Shown here piece after piece: positions 24,451 through 33,010 of a stretch of DNA of 64,000 nt. Source of the DNA: Anaerovibrio sp. JC8 (lineage in GTDB: Bacteria; Bacillota; Negativicutes; Selenomonadales; Selenomonadaceae). The stretch covers positions 62,001 to 126,000 of the forward strand of contig NZ_ANBM01000006.1 in assembly GCF_002100115.1 (NCBI RefSeq), read 5' to 3'. The notes under the pieces were generated by a model that worked only from the letters and a program-made list of their open reading frames with translations, was not told where the DNA came from and ran no database searches. The translations under genes and the position numbers were made by a program. Each line of letters starts with the position of its first letter. Positions within the stretch are counted from its first letter, which is position 1.

Positions 24451-24634
24451 CCAAACCACCTCCGGATAAATTTCTCTCCTATGATTCCTAATATTTTCTA
24501 TAATTGTACCAAAAATCCTGCCTAAAATGCAAAAATCAAAAAATTCTGTTGCATTCTATTGATTTATTCCTTGCAGTAAGAAAAATCCCTTGATAATATA
24601 ATCTTATTATCCAAGCACAAGGAGTCACACAATT

Positions 24635-25768
24635 ATGAGGACAGAACGAATAAACTCCATAGATATTTTTCGGGGGCTGACCATTTTCGTAATGATTCTG
24701 GGGAATCTGTCTCCCGATTCCACATATACCTACCCGACACTGCTCCACCGCGACTACACCGGGGTCAATATCATCGATATTGCCTTCCCCACCTTTATCT
24801 TTATTATGGGAGTGTCAACTGTATTTGCCCAGTCCCTGCAATATGCAGACTGGCTGGGAATGGTCCTGAAAAGAACCATAATACTTATTATATTGGGACT
24901 GCTGGTAAATCATGTGGCTCTGCTGTGGACTGTCCTGTTCACACCGGATTATACCGTGGCCCAGGCCACCAGCGATTTTCTGAATTATTTTCGCCCCTTT
25001 GGCGTATTGCAGCGGATTGCCCTGGTATATCTTATAGGCACCATTATCTATCAGAAATTTTCCCATCCATGGACCCTCTTCATTATTTCCATTATTCTGA
25101 TGGGGATGTCCACCATGGGATACCATCTGTACAATCCAGCTGACCCCTTTGGGGAATTGAACAATATAAGCCTTTACGTGGACCAGCACCTGCAGGGAAG
25201 CCAGCATAATTATCTGCAGGCCGCCAGCGACCCGGAGGGTCTGTACGGCACCATCAATGCCACCGCCACCATGCTTTTGGGCTGCTTTGCCGGCTTAATG
25301 ATAAAATCCCGTCAGGAATTCCGCCTGAAGGACAATAACACACGGAAAAAGCTGTTTGCCACAGGAATTCTCCTGATTCTGGCCGCCTGGGGCTGGTCAC
25401 AGTGGGAAATCATCAGCAAGCCCCTGTGGACAGCTCCTTATGTCCTGTCCATGGCCGGTCTGGACATGATATTGCTGTCCCTTATGGAAGGCCTCACCGA
25501 CAGTGCCCTCTTCCGTTTTTTGCTTCACCCTCTAAAGGCACTGGGGCGAAATCCTATTTCCATTTACCTACTGGCTGAATGGGGATTGGCTTTACTTTGT
25601 GCTGTGCCCTACATGGGAGAGTCATTGTATATGTACATCTACCACAGCTGTTTCTTCTCCCCGGAAACACCATATTTCAGCACCTTCGGCTACACCCTGA
25701 TGTGGGATGTTGCCCTTGTAATGCTGGCAGAAATCATGCACTGGAAAAATGTTATCATAAAAATCTGA
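24635..25768 (+). CDS. HGSNAT-like membrane acyltransferase (DUF5009)
   Basis: 377 aa, AAGGAG 8 bases upstream. The N-terminus RINSIDIFRGLTIFVMILGN (arginine plus IDIFRGL) and FPTFIFIMGVS are typical of the heparan-alpha-glucosaminide N-acetyltransferase-like/DUF5009 family, with about 10 membrane helices. It probably transfers an acyl group across the membrane to a sugar; the sugar is unknown. A palindromic GATAATA / TATTATC lies 25 bases upstream (24592-24611). Confidence 0.82.
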   Translation: MRTERINSIDIFRGLTIFVMILGNLSPDSTYTYPTLLHRDYTGVNIIDIAFPTFIFIMGVSTVFAQSLQYADWLGMVLKRTIILIILGLLVNHVALLWTVLFTPDYTVAQATSDFLNYFRPFGVLQRIALVYLIGTIIYQKFSHPWTLFIISIILMGMSTMGYHLYNPADPFGELNNISLYVDQHLQGSQHNYLQAASDPEGLYGTINATATMLLGCFAGLMIKSRQEFRLKDNNTRKKLFATGILLILAAWGWSQWEIISKPLWTAPYVLSMAGLDMILLSLMEGLTDSALFRFLLHPLKALGRNPISIYLLAEWGLALLCAVPYMGESLYMYIYHSCFFSPETPYFSTFGYTLMWDVALVMLAEIMHWKNVIIKI

Positions 25769-25796
25769 AAATAACTTAAATGAGATTAAACGAAAA

Positions 25797-25840
25797 GAAG
25801 ACTTCCAGAATCCCAGGATTCCGAAAGTCTTCATTTTTAT
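25797..25840 (+). terminator. Intrinsic terminator
   Basis: GAAGACTT...GAATC / GGATTC...AAGTCTTC stem with small bulges, then ATTTTTATTG. Confidence 0.7.
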
Positions 25841-25860
25841 TGTCTTTTATCTTGTATGTT

Positions 25861-26715
25861 TTACAGAATTTCTACCAGTTCAATCTGGAAATTCAGTTCC
25901 TTGCCAGCCAGCTCGTGGTTGGCATCAAAGGTAATCTCTGTATCGGTCTTTTCGGTAACGGTTACAGGGAAAGGCTGTCCCATAGGATTGGTAAGGAATA
26001 CCCGCTGACCCTTTTCCAGATTCTCAGCCCCCGGAACCTCAGCAATCTCCACGGTCATAATGGCATTAGGATCTGCCTCGCCATAGGCATCCTTTGGCTC
26101 CATGTGGGCATCCTTGATCTCTCCCACCTTCATATCAGCCACAGCCACATCAAAGCCGCGAATCATCATGCCGGCACCGCATACAAATTCCAGCGGCTCA
26201 CCGCGGTCATAGGAGGAATCAAACTGGGTACCGTCGTTGAGGGTCCCCTTGTAATGAACCCGAACCTTCTTGCCGACATTAGGGCCTTCAATGCCCGGAA
26301 CCGTATGGGAACCACAGCCGCCGCAGCCCTCGTGGCCGCCACAGCCACCTTCCTCATGATGGCCGCAGTCATGGTCCTCACCGTGATGGTGATCACAGTT
26401 TACACCGGAATTTACCAGCTCACCGGCCAGATAGGCCTCCACAGCAGCATCCACATCCCCGGAAGCTCCGGCACACAGCTCAATGCCTGCATTGGCCAGC
26501 GCCTGCTGGGCACCGCCGCCAATACCACCACAGATAAGCACATCAATGGAATTATCTGCCAAAAGACCAGCCAAAGCGCCATGCCCACTGCCATTGGAGC
26601 CCATAATCTCTGAAGATACTACCTTATTGTCCTCAACCTCAAAAACCTTGAAGCTCTCAGTCTTGCCAAAATGCTGAAAAACATTGCCATTATCATATGT
26701 TACTGCAATTTTCAT
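25861..26715 (-). CDS. NifX-type Fe-Mo-cluster-binding domain fused to SlyD-like FKBP isomerase
   Basis: 284 aa. Residues 1-105 form the dinitrogenase iron-molybdenum cofactor (NifX/NifB C-terminal) fold ([22 protein letters not shown]). Residues 110-138 are a His/Cys/Gly-rich linker ([20 protein letters not shown]) able to bind metal. Residues 145-284 are an FKBP peptidyl-prolyl isomerase with an inserted IF domain, as in SlyD ([18 protein letters not shown], then MKVGE). A metal-handling chaperone for an iron-sulfur or nickel protein is a reasonable guess. No nitrogenase gene is present. Its promoter is similar to that of the next gene. Confidence 0.83.
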   Translation of the reverse strand: MKIAVTYDNGNVFQHFGKTESFKVFEVEDNKVVSSEIMGSNGSGHGALAGLLADNSIDVLICGGIGGGAQQALANAGIELCAGASGDVDAAVEAYLAGELVNSGVNCDHHHGEDHDCGHHEEGGCGGHEGCGGCGSHTVPGIEGPNVGKKVRVHYKGTLNDGTQFDSSYDRGEPLEFVCGAGMMIRGFDVAVADMKVGEIKDAHMEPKDAYGEADPNAIMTVEIAEVPGAENLEKGQRVFLTNPMGQPFPVTVTEKTDTEITFDANHELAGKELNFQIELVEIL

Positions 26716-26754
26716 CTATATACGCACCTCTTTTGAAATATCCAAATTATCAAA

Positions 26755-26812
26755 TCACATCTTTCCATATGATAATATAGGCCACCATAAAAGTCAATAA
26801 GTCAAGCTATAC
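26755..26812 (-). promoter_or_regulatory. Promoter region of the NifX-FKBP gene
   Basis: Reading leftward: TTGACT, then CCTATATTA, then ATATGGAAAGATGTGAT. The same arrangement (TTGACT ... CCTATATTA ... ATATGAAAAGATGTGAT) precedes the thioesterase gene at 27260-27320, which suggests shared control. Confidence 0.45.
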
Positions 26813-27229
26813 CTCAGTTTTCACAATAACCATCTTGGCGGAGCCCTCGGCGCTGATGGAGCCATCCTCCAAAATGATTTCCGACTTCATTTCCACCACG
26901 TTGCGCTTACGGCTTTCCACCCAGCCACGGATGGTAAGGGGCATACCTACAGGAGTAGGCTTGCGGTATCGGATTTCCAGCTTTCCCGTAAATGCCGGCT
27001 CCCCTATGGTAAACAGGTAGCCTCCCATGGCCTCATCCAGCATGGTGGAAATAATGCCCCCGTGGACCACCCCACCAAAGCTCTGGTAGTTCTTGTCCAC
27101 CGTGGTTTTGGCAATATACTGGTTGGAAATTATCTTAAAATCCAGCTTTAAGCCAATAGGATTATTCTTGCCGCAGGCAAAGCAGTTTCCCGTATCCTCC
27201 ATTTTTCTCAGTTCTTCATCTGTTGGCAT
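26807..27229 (-). CDS. PaaI-like hotdog-fold thioesterase
   Basis: 140 aa. CFACGKNNPIGL at the N-terminus, GGVVHGGIISTMLDEAMG (the HGG active-site helix) and the central beta-strand region KLEIRYRKPTPVG match the PaaI/4HBT hotdog family. Hydrolyses an acyl-CoA thioester; substrate unknown. Transcribed alone, with a promoter like that of the next gene. Confidence 0.83.
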   Translation of the reverse strand: MPTDEELRKMEDTGNCFACGKNNPIGLKLDFKIISNQYIAKTTVDKNYQSFGGVVHGGIISTMLDEAMGGYLFTIGEPAFTGKLEIRYRKPTPVGMPLTIRGWVESRKRNVVEMKSEIILEDGSISAEGSAKMVIVKTEV

Positions 27230-27259
27230 TACCGCACCTCCGAAATTCTATTGCAGTTT

Positions 27260-27322
27260 TACATATATTCACATATCACATCTTTTCATATATTAATATA
27301 GGAAAAAATAACAGTCAATAAA
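27260..27322 (-). promoter_or_regulatory. Promoter region of the thioesterase gene
   Basis: Leftward TTGACT with a possible TAATAT -10 17 bases on, sharing a 45-base pattern with the promoter at 26755. Confidence 0.45.
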
Positions 27323-27352
27323 GGGATTTTCTGCATAATTCGGCAAAACGAA

Positions 27353-27384
27353 AAACCGCTGAGCAAATGAGACTCAGCGGTTGA
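27353..27384 (-). terminator. metY terminator
   Basis: AACCGCTGAG / CTCAGCGGTT hairpin with TTTTTCG on the minus-strand side. Confidence 0.7.
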
Positions 27385-27408
27385 ATTTTTAGCAAATGAG
27401 CTGGGAGC

Positions 27409-28689
27409 TTATACGGCCTTGAAAGCCTGGTCAAGGTCGGCAATAATGTCGTCAATGTGTTCAGTACCGATGGAAAGACGGATGGTGCTACGGCTAATGC
27501 CCACATCAGCCAGCTCCTCATCAGTGAGCTGGGAATGGGTAGTGGTTGCCGGATGGATAACCAGGGACTTCACGTCAGCTACATTGGCCAGGAGAGAGAA
27601 GATCTTCAGGCTGTCAATGAACTTGAAGGCTTCCTCCTGTCCACCCTTGATTTCAAAGGTGAAGATGGAGCCGCCGCCATTAGGGAAGTACTTCTGGTAA
27701 AGAGCATGATCCGGATGGTCGGAGAGGCTTGGATGATTAACCTTGGTTACCTTAGGATTCTTTACGAGATAATCAATAACCTTCTTGGTGTTCTCTGCAT
27801 GACGCTCCAGGCGGAGGGACAGGGTCTCAGTACCCTGCAGGAGCAGGAATGCAGCAAATGGAGAAATGGTAGCACCCTGATCACGGAGCAGAATTGCACG
27901 GATATAGATAGCAAATGCTGCCTTGCCGGCGGCCTCAGTGAACTTTACGCCGTGATAGCTTGGGTTTGCCTCGGAGATCCATGGATACTTGCCGCTCTTG
28001 GCCCAGTCGAAGTTACCGCTGTCCACGATAACACCGCCCAGAGTAGTACCATGACCGCCAATGAACTTGGTAGCGGAATGTACCACGATATCTGCACCGT
28101 GCTCAATTGGACGGATAAGATACGGAGTACCAAAGGTGTTATCAATTACCAGTGGCAGGCCGTGCTTGTGGGCCAGCTTGGCAATAGCATCAATATCCGG
28201 AATATCGGAGTTAGGATTGCCCAGGGTCTCAATGTAGATAGCCTTGGTATTCTCCTGAATAGCTCCCTCAATTTCCTTCAGGTTGTGGGCATCCACAAAG
28301 GTAGTCTCAATGCCATAAAGTGGCAGGGTGTGTGCCAGAAGATTTGCAGAACCGCCGTAGATGGTCTTCTGAGCAACAATATGCTCACCGGCCTTTGCCA
28401 GAGCCTGAATGGTATAGGTAATGGCTGCGGCACCGGAAGCCAGGGCCAGACCGGCTACACCGCCCTCCAGAGCTGCGATTCTTTCCTCAAATACGCCCTG
28501 GGTGGAGTTGGTCAGGCGGCCGTAGATGTTACCAGCATCTGCCAGACCGAAGCGGTCAGCTGCATGCTGGGAATTGCGGAATACATAAGAGGTAGTTGCG
28601 TAAATTGGCACTGCTCTTGCATCAGATGCTGGATCTGGGTTCTCCTGACCTACGTGAAGCTGAAGGGTTTCAAATTTATAGTTGCTCAT
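27409..28689 (-). CDS. metY: O-acetylhomoserine sulfhydrylase (aminocarboxypropyltransferase)
   Basis: 426 aa. The PLP-binding lysine is in HSATKFIGGHG (about residue 208), preceded by ALASGAAAI and ETLGNPNSDIPD. Length and motifs fit MetY of the Cys/Met gamma-family. It makes homocysteine (or methionine) from O-acetylhomoserine and sulfide (or methanethiol). Upstream, 28764-28928 holds a cysteine-rich leader ORF and alternative hairpins, and an Rrf2 regulator is divergent, so the gene is expected to answer to sulfur supply. Confidence 0.92.
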   Translation of the reverse strand: MSNYKFETLQLHVGQENPDPASDARAVPIYATTSYVFRNSQHAADRFGLADAGNIYGRLTNSTQGVFEERIAALEGGVAGLALASGAAAITYTIQALAKAGEHIVAQKTIYGGSANLLAHTLPLYGIETTFVDAHNLKEIEGAIQENTKAIYIETLGNPNSDIPDIDAIAKLAHKHGLPLVIDNTFGTPYLIRPIEHGADIVVHSATKFIGGHGTTLGGVIVDSGNFDWAKSGKYPWISEANPSYHGVKFTEAAGKAAFAIYIRAILLRDQGATISPFAAFLLLQGTETLSLRLERHAENTKKVIDYLVKNPKVTKVNHPSLSDHPDHALYQKYFPNGGGSIFTFEIKGGQEEAFKFIDSLKIFSLLANVADVKSLVIHPATTTHSQLTDEELADVGISRSTIRLSIGTEHIDDIIADLDQAFKAV

Positions 28690-28763
28690 AATAAAATCTC
28701 CTTTTCAATCCAATATTATTTAATGATAATTTCTCAATAATTTTCAGCGAAATCGTAGCAAAT

Positions 28764-28863
28764 AAAAACGGGGGCTTTATCCAAGCTCCCGGGCACATGG
28801 CTGCACAATCAGCTGCATTCCAAAAAAGACGGACGCATCTGGCCATCATTACATGCCCGGGAG
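28764..28863 (-). promoter_or_regulatory. Predicted transcription attenuator of metY
   Basis: Terminator: GGGAGCTT / AAAGCCCCC stem (28790-28770), then GTTTTTATTTG. Competing antiterminator: CTCCCGGGCATGT (28863-28851) pairs with ATGTGCCCGGGAG (28798-28786), 13 pairs with two wobbles, and uses up the left arm of the terminator. The leader ORF covers the upstream arm and stops at 28809. So translation can decide which hairpin forms. Confidence 0.65.
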
Positions 28864-28919
28864 TAGCACATTCGACAAACCCATGCTGCTGTCTTACAGG
28901 TGTTGTTTACTCCATACAT
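28809..28919 (-). CDS. Cysteine-rich leader peptide of metY
   Basis: 36 aa if started at ATG 28919 (9 bases after GAGGAG); an in-frame ATG at 28928 is too close to that site. The peptide has Cys in NTCK, WVCRMCYSRAC and a late FLECS, five of 36 residues, which is far above usual. It lies between a consensus promoter and the terminator in front of metY. A role as sensor of charged tRNA-Cys is inferred. Confidence 0.6.
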   Translation of the reverse strand: MYGVNNTCKTAAWVCRMCYSRACNDGQMRPSFLECS

Positions 28920-28989
28920 AGCATCCATCTCCTCTCTTCCAGTATTAGTCTTTAATCTTCAATCTTTGTTGCTCAATTTCGATGTCTTA

Positions 28990-29018
28990 ATATTAAACCT
29001 ATATGCCTACTATGTCAA
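28990..29018 (-). promoter_or_regulatory. metY leader promoter
   Basis: TTGACA (29018-29013) and TAATAT (28995-28990) with a 17-base spacer; start expected near 28983. ATAGGTTTAA lies inside the spacer/-10 and recurs in the divergent promoter at 29064, a candidate regulator site. Confidence 0.65.
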
Positions 29019-29035
29019 TAGGTAAAAATAAAAAT

Positions 29036-29073
29036 TTGAAAAATCCATTTACCATAGGGTAAAATAGGTTTAA
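29036..29073 (+). promoter_or_regulatory. Rrf2-gene promoter
   Basis: TTGAAA (29036) and TAAAAT (29060), 18-base spacer, followed by ATAGGTTTAA and then the AAGGAGGG ribosome site. Confidence 0.6.
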
Positions 29074-29087
29074 AAGGAGGGTGTCGT

Positions 29088-29495
29088 ATGATTTCAACAA
29101 AGGGAAGATATGCAGTAAGATTTATGATAGACCTGGCCCAGCAGCCCGATGACAAGCCGGTAACTCTGGACGATGTGGCACAGCGTCAGGAGATTTCCAA
29201 AAAATATATGGAGCGAGTGGTAAAAATGCTGGTAAGTGCCGGACTGGTTAAGGGTACCAGTGGCAAGGGCGGCGGCTACCGTCTCCTGAAAAAGCCGGAG
29301 GAATACAATGTTATGGAAATTCTTCAGATTACCGAGGGACGCCTCACCTCAGTAGCCTGCCTCCAGGAGGGAGCAGAACAGTGTCCCCGGGAGGCAAATT
29401 GCCTGACAGTGCCTATGTGGAGGCTCTTTGACGAAATGGTCAGTGATTTCTTCACCAATATAACCATTGCCGACCTGATCAGAGGTCATGAATAA
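29088..29495 (+). CDS. Rrf2-family transcriptional regulator (CymR/IscR-like)
   Basis: 135 aa, AAGGAGGG 8 bases before ATG. MISTKGRYAVRFMIDLA and the GxGGGYRL wing are the winged-helix signature. Three cysteines in ACLQEGAEQCPREANCLT match the spacing region that holds [2Fe-2S] in IscR, although CymR-type members act through cysteine synthase instead. Divergence from metY with shared ATAGGTTTAA elements suggests that it controls sulfur assimilation and itself. Confidence 0.87.
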   Translation: MISTKGRYAVRFMIDLAQQPDDKPVTLDDVAQRQEISKKYMERVVKMLVSAGLVKGTSGKGGGYRLLKKPEEYNVMEILQITEGRLTSVACLQEGAEQCPREANCLTVPMWRLFDEMVSDFFTNITIADLIRGHE

Positions 29496-29517
29496 CAAAT
29501 AACAAGTAAACAAAACA

Positions 29518-29554
29518 AAAAGCAGAAACCGCGTAACAGCGATTTCTGCTTTTT
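29518..29554. terminator. Bidirectional terminator
   Basis: AAAAAGCAGAAA / TTTCTGCTTTTT stem between convergent genes. Confidence 0.75.
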
Positions 29555-29581
29555 AATTTCTGCACAACTGGTGCAGCCATA

Positions 29582-31066
29582 TTATTTTTTCTTGGACGCC
29601 TCGTATTCAGGAACAATCCTGTTCTTGGCAATCTTGCCCGTAGAGGTTCTCGGCAGGGCCTCCACCTCATGAAATTCACGGGGAATCTTGTAGAGGGCCA
29701 GATTTTTCTGGAGATACTTCTTCAAATCACGCTTATTGACGGTCTCCCCCTCATTTACGGCGTAGAAGCAGGCTCCCGCATTGCCCCGTAGCTTGTCCGG
29801 CACACCCACCACGGCACATTCAGTAATGCCCGGATAGTGATATACCAGCTCCTCAATTTCCCGTGGGTACACGTTCTCACCCATGGAAATAATAATATCC
29901 TTAATGCGGTCCACCACATAGAGGAAGCCCTCCTCATCCTCACGGACCACGTCACCGGTGTGGAACCAGCCGTCCTGCATGGCATCGGCCGTAGCCTCCG
30001 GCAAATTCCAGTAGCCCAGCATGACATTGTCACCCTTGACCACCAGCTCGCCAGCCTCACCAGGAGCCACTTCCTGGTTATCACCGTTCATGATCTTATA
30101 TTCAATGCCCTTTACCACCGGCCCGATGGAGCCGATTTTGGCGGTAGCCGGGGAATTCATGGTAACCACCGGCGCGGTTTCTGACAGGCCATAGCCCTCG
30201 CACAGGGTAATGCCAAAGTTATTCTTAAAGTCCTGTGCTATCTTCAATGGCAAAGTAGTGCCGCCGCTTACTACCATCCGCAGGGACTTCATGTCCTCCG
30301 GCTTGGCCAGCTTATTTAAAAGGGCACAGATACTAGGCACCACATGGGTATCGGTAACCCCATATTCCCGAATGGTCTCAATGGTCTCCTTTGGAGTAAA
30401 CTTATCCAGAATAACCATCCTGCCCCCCACATAAAGCGGATACATGACGGACAGGGTCCAGCCAAAGCAGTGATACATCGGCAATACGCACAGCTCCACC
30501 AGATCGCTGGTGCCATGGGCTACCTCATGATACTGCTCATCATTGGCAATAATATTTCTGTGGCACAGCACAGCTCCCTTTGGATTGCCGGTGGTGCCGG
30601 AGGTGTAAATAATTACACATGGCTCCGTATCCTTGAAGTCTTCCGGCAGCTTCGGTGCAGCCGGGCAATTCTGGTTCTGGTAGCAATATCTAAGGTCATG
30701 CTGCCGGAAATTCCCCTGATAATTCAGTTCCTTCAAATCCTCGTCTATTTCCAGCTCCTTGTAGGTCAAAACGTGGTCAATGCCTGCATCCTTGACGATA
30801 TAGGCAATCTCACGGTTACTGAGCTGAAAATTAATCGGAACAGCCAGGGCTCCCAAAGACACAATGGCCACATAGGCAAACAGAATATCCGCCGAATTGC
30901 GGGAAAACAGGCCAACCCGGTCCCCCTGCCTTACCCCCAGACTATACAGATAATTGCGGTATTCATCCACAATATCCTGCAAATCCTTATAGGTAAACTG
31001 GCGATCCTTATCTATAACAGCAATTGCATCGTCCTTGCCACGATATGGTAAATCATGTATTAACAT
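29582..31066 (-). CDS. Acyl-CoA synthetase (AMP-dependent fatty-acid or carboxylate ligase)
   Basis: 494 aa. YTSGTTGNPKGAV (AMP-binding P-loop, about residue 153), GYGLSETAPV, a TGDVV motif and the C-terminal lysine motif RTSTGKIAKN are all present, so both half-reactions should work. It activates a carboxylic acid to acyl-AMP and acyl-CoA. Chain length is not readable; overall likeness is to long-chain fatty-acid-CoA ligases. Single gene. Confidence 0.85.
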   Translation of the reverse strand: MLIHDLPYRGKDDAIAVIDKDRQFTYKDLQDIVDEYRNYLYSLGVRQGDRVGLFSRNSADILFAYVAIVSLGALAVPINFQLSNREIAYIVKDAGIDHVLTYKELEIDEDLKELNYQGNFRQHDLRYCYQNQNCPAAPKLPEDFKDTEPCVIIYTSGTTGNPKGAVLCHRNIIANDEQYHEVAHGTSDLVELCVLPMYHCFGWTLSVMYPLYVGGRMVILDKFTPKETIETIREYGVTDTHVVPSICALLNKLAKPEDMKSLRMVVSGGTTLPLKIAQDFKNNFGITLCEGYGLSETAPVVTMNSPATAKIGSIGPVVKGIEYKIMNGDNQEVAPGEAGELVVKGDNVMLGYWNLPEATADAMQDGWFHTGDVVREDEEGFLYVVDRIKDIIISMGENVYPREIEELVYHYPGITECAVVGVPDKLRGNAGACFYAVNEGETVNKRDLKKYLQKNLALYKIPREFHEVEALPRTSTGKIAKNRIVPEYEASKKK

Positions 31067-31289
31067 ATAGCTTTTACACTCATCCTTCTACTATAATCTC
31101 TCACTATCTCTTTTTGTCTAACTGATATAGTATAACAGAATTTCATCACATTGCCAATTAATTCATATCAAATATGACTGACAATTTCAAACATCAAAAT
31201 AAAAAAACTCCATAAATAATATTAGCTACAAACGATAATAAAACAGCATAGATTGTGATATAATACTATAGAAAAAAGGAGGGTTTTAT

Positions 31290-32987
31290 TTGAATGATTT
31301 AACTATTCGCCAAAAGCTATATATGGTATTTGGTTTGTTGCTGCTTATTATCACTGCAACCAACCTCTTTTCCGGGTATAGTTTAAACAGCATTAACAAT
31401 GGTGCCATGCGAATTGCTACAGAGCATCTTAATGGTGTTTTGGCTGCATCCAATAGTAACCAGACCTTGACCGACTACCGTCAGGGTGAATATGGCATTT
31501 TCACAGCAACTACTCTGCCAAATAGGATTTATGCCATGCAGCAGACAAAAAAACTGGGGGATCAGCTGGACATTGCCTTTAAGGATATCGAACCAACCCT
31601 TACTGGTGAAAACGCAACCCGTTTCCAGACCATTGTCAGCAACTGGCAGACCTATCGGAAAAACTCCGAGGCTATGATTAATCTGATTTCAGAGGGCAAA
31701 CAGGCTGAGGCTGCTGTTATGCTTGATAAATCCAAGCAGGACTATCAGGTTATCAGTAATGATCTTACAAAGCTCCTGGATTCACAGAAGGATTTTATCC
31801 ACGCTGAAACAGCAGACGCAGAAGCAAAGTATGCTGCTACCAGAAATACTTTAATCTTTACTTTTATAATAATCCTTGTTCTGTCCGCATTTATGGGCTG
31901 GTATCTCAGCTCCACTATTCAGAAGTCTATCACCTATCTGATGAATATCTCCAAGGAGATTGCTGGTGGTAATCTGACAGTGGATGTTTCCGCCAAAACC
32001 AACGACGAATTCGGTGAGCTGACAAATTCCTATAAAGACACAGTTCATAATCTCCGTACCCTTATTGGACATATTCATAAAACAGCGCAGGACGTTTCCG
32101 GATTTGCCAAGCAGCTTACGGAAAATGCTGAACAGTCTGCCCAGGCAACCAATCAGGTGGCTATGTCCATCACCAATGTGGCAGCCAATGCCAACATGCA
32201 GGAAAGTGCCGTAACCAATTCCTCAAATGATATCAACCTGCTGGCTGAAAATCTTGAGGGCTTTGCAAATAAGGCTTCTGCCTCCAACGAAGCTGCCCAC
32301 AATGTACAGGACATTGCCAGCCATGGTGCAGAATCCATTGCTGATGCAGTTCGTCAGATGGAAGAAATCTCTGATGCAGTTATCAAATCATCTGAGGTTA
32401 TTAAACAGCTGGCTGAACGCTCCAACGAAATTGGTACCATCAGTGATACTATTGCAAGTATTGCATCCCAGACAAATCTGCTGGCTTTAAACGCTGCTAT
32501 CGAGGCTGCCCGTGCCGGTGAAGCTGGCCGTGGCTTTGCTGTAGTAGCTGAGGAGGTTCGCAAGCTGGCTGAGGAATCCAACACTGCCGCTTTACGTATA
32601 GCAGATCTGATTTCCGATATCCAAAAGGATACGGATCATGCTGTTAACCGTATGAATCGGGGCACCGAGGTTGTGAAGGCTGGTCAGGAGGTTGTCACCA
32701 ACGCCGGTGATGCTTTCAATCAGATTGTTAGTGCTGTTGAGAACCTGGCTGAGCATTCCCGTGATATTCTTAACGAGGCCACCAGCTCCTCCTCCAACGC
32801 CGCCAACCTGGTTAGCAACATGGCTGCACTTGAGAAGACTGGCAGAGAAGTGGCCTCTGAAACCGAATCCGTATCTGCAGCTACTGAAGAACAGGCAGCT
32901 TCCATGGACGAAATTGCCAATGCCAGCCGCAAGATGGCAGAGCTCTCTGTTGACCTGCAGAATGCTACTGACAAATTTAAGATTTGA
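31290..32987 (+). CDS. Methyl-accepting chemotaxis protein with 4HB-type sensor
   Basis: 565 aa, starting at a TTG (31290) 6 bases after AAGGAGGG; no in-frame ATG fits. TM1 spans about residues 10-30, followed by a four-helix-bundle-like periplasmic domain with [14 protein letters not shown]2 at about 188-210, HAMP, then the signalling domain with the hairpin tip [32 protein letters not shown]. Directly followed (23 bases) by a sugar-binding lipoprotein gene, a likely ligand presenter. Confidence 0.88.
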   Translation: MNDLTIRQKLYMVFGLLLLIITATNLFSGYSLNSINNGAMRIATEHLNGVLAASNSNQTLTDYRQGEYGIFTATTLPNRIYAMQQTKKLGDQLDIAFKDIEPTLTGENATRFQTIVSNWQTYRKNSEAMINLISEGKQAEAAVMLDKSKQDYQVISNDLTKLLDSQKDFIHAETADAEAKYAATRNTLIFTFIIILVLSAFMGWYLSSTIQKSITYLMNISKEIAGGNLTVDVSAKTNDEFGELTNSYKDTVHNLRTLIGHIHKTAQDVSGFAKQLTENAEQSAQATNQVAMSITNVAANANMQESAVTNSSNDINLLAENLEGFANKASASNEAAHNVQDIASHGAESIADAVRQMEEISDAVIKSSEVIKQLAERSNEIGTISDTIASIASQTNLLALNAAIEAARAGEAGRGFAVVAEEVRKLAEESNTAALRIADLISDIQKDTDHAVNRMNRGTEVVKAGQEVVTNAGDAFNQIVSAVENLAEHSRDILNEATSSSSNAANLVSNMAALEKTGREVASETESVSAATEEQAASMDEIANASRKMAELSVDLQNATDKFKI

Positions 32988-33010
32988 TTGTCAAAAGGAG
33001 AGAATATTAA

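Noticed and set aside
27457-28740. 427-codon + strand frame opposite metY
   Set aside because: Mirror frame of a strongly conserved enzyme; the composition follows the complement of metY codons and no family is recognisable.
28764-28980. SAM riboswitch or T-box before metY
   Set aside because: Neither the SAM core nor a T-box sequence was found; the cysteine-rich ORF and competing hairpins fit better.
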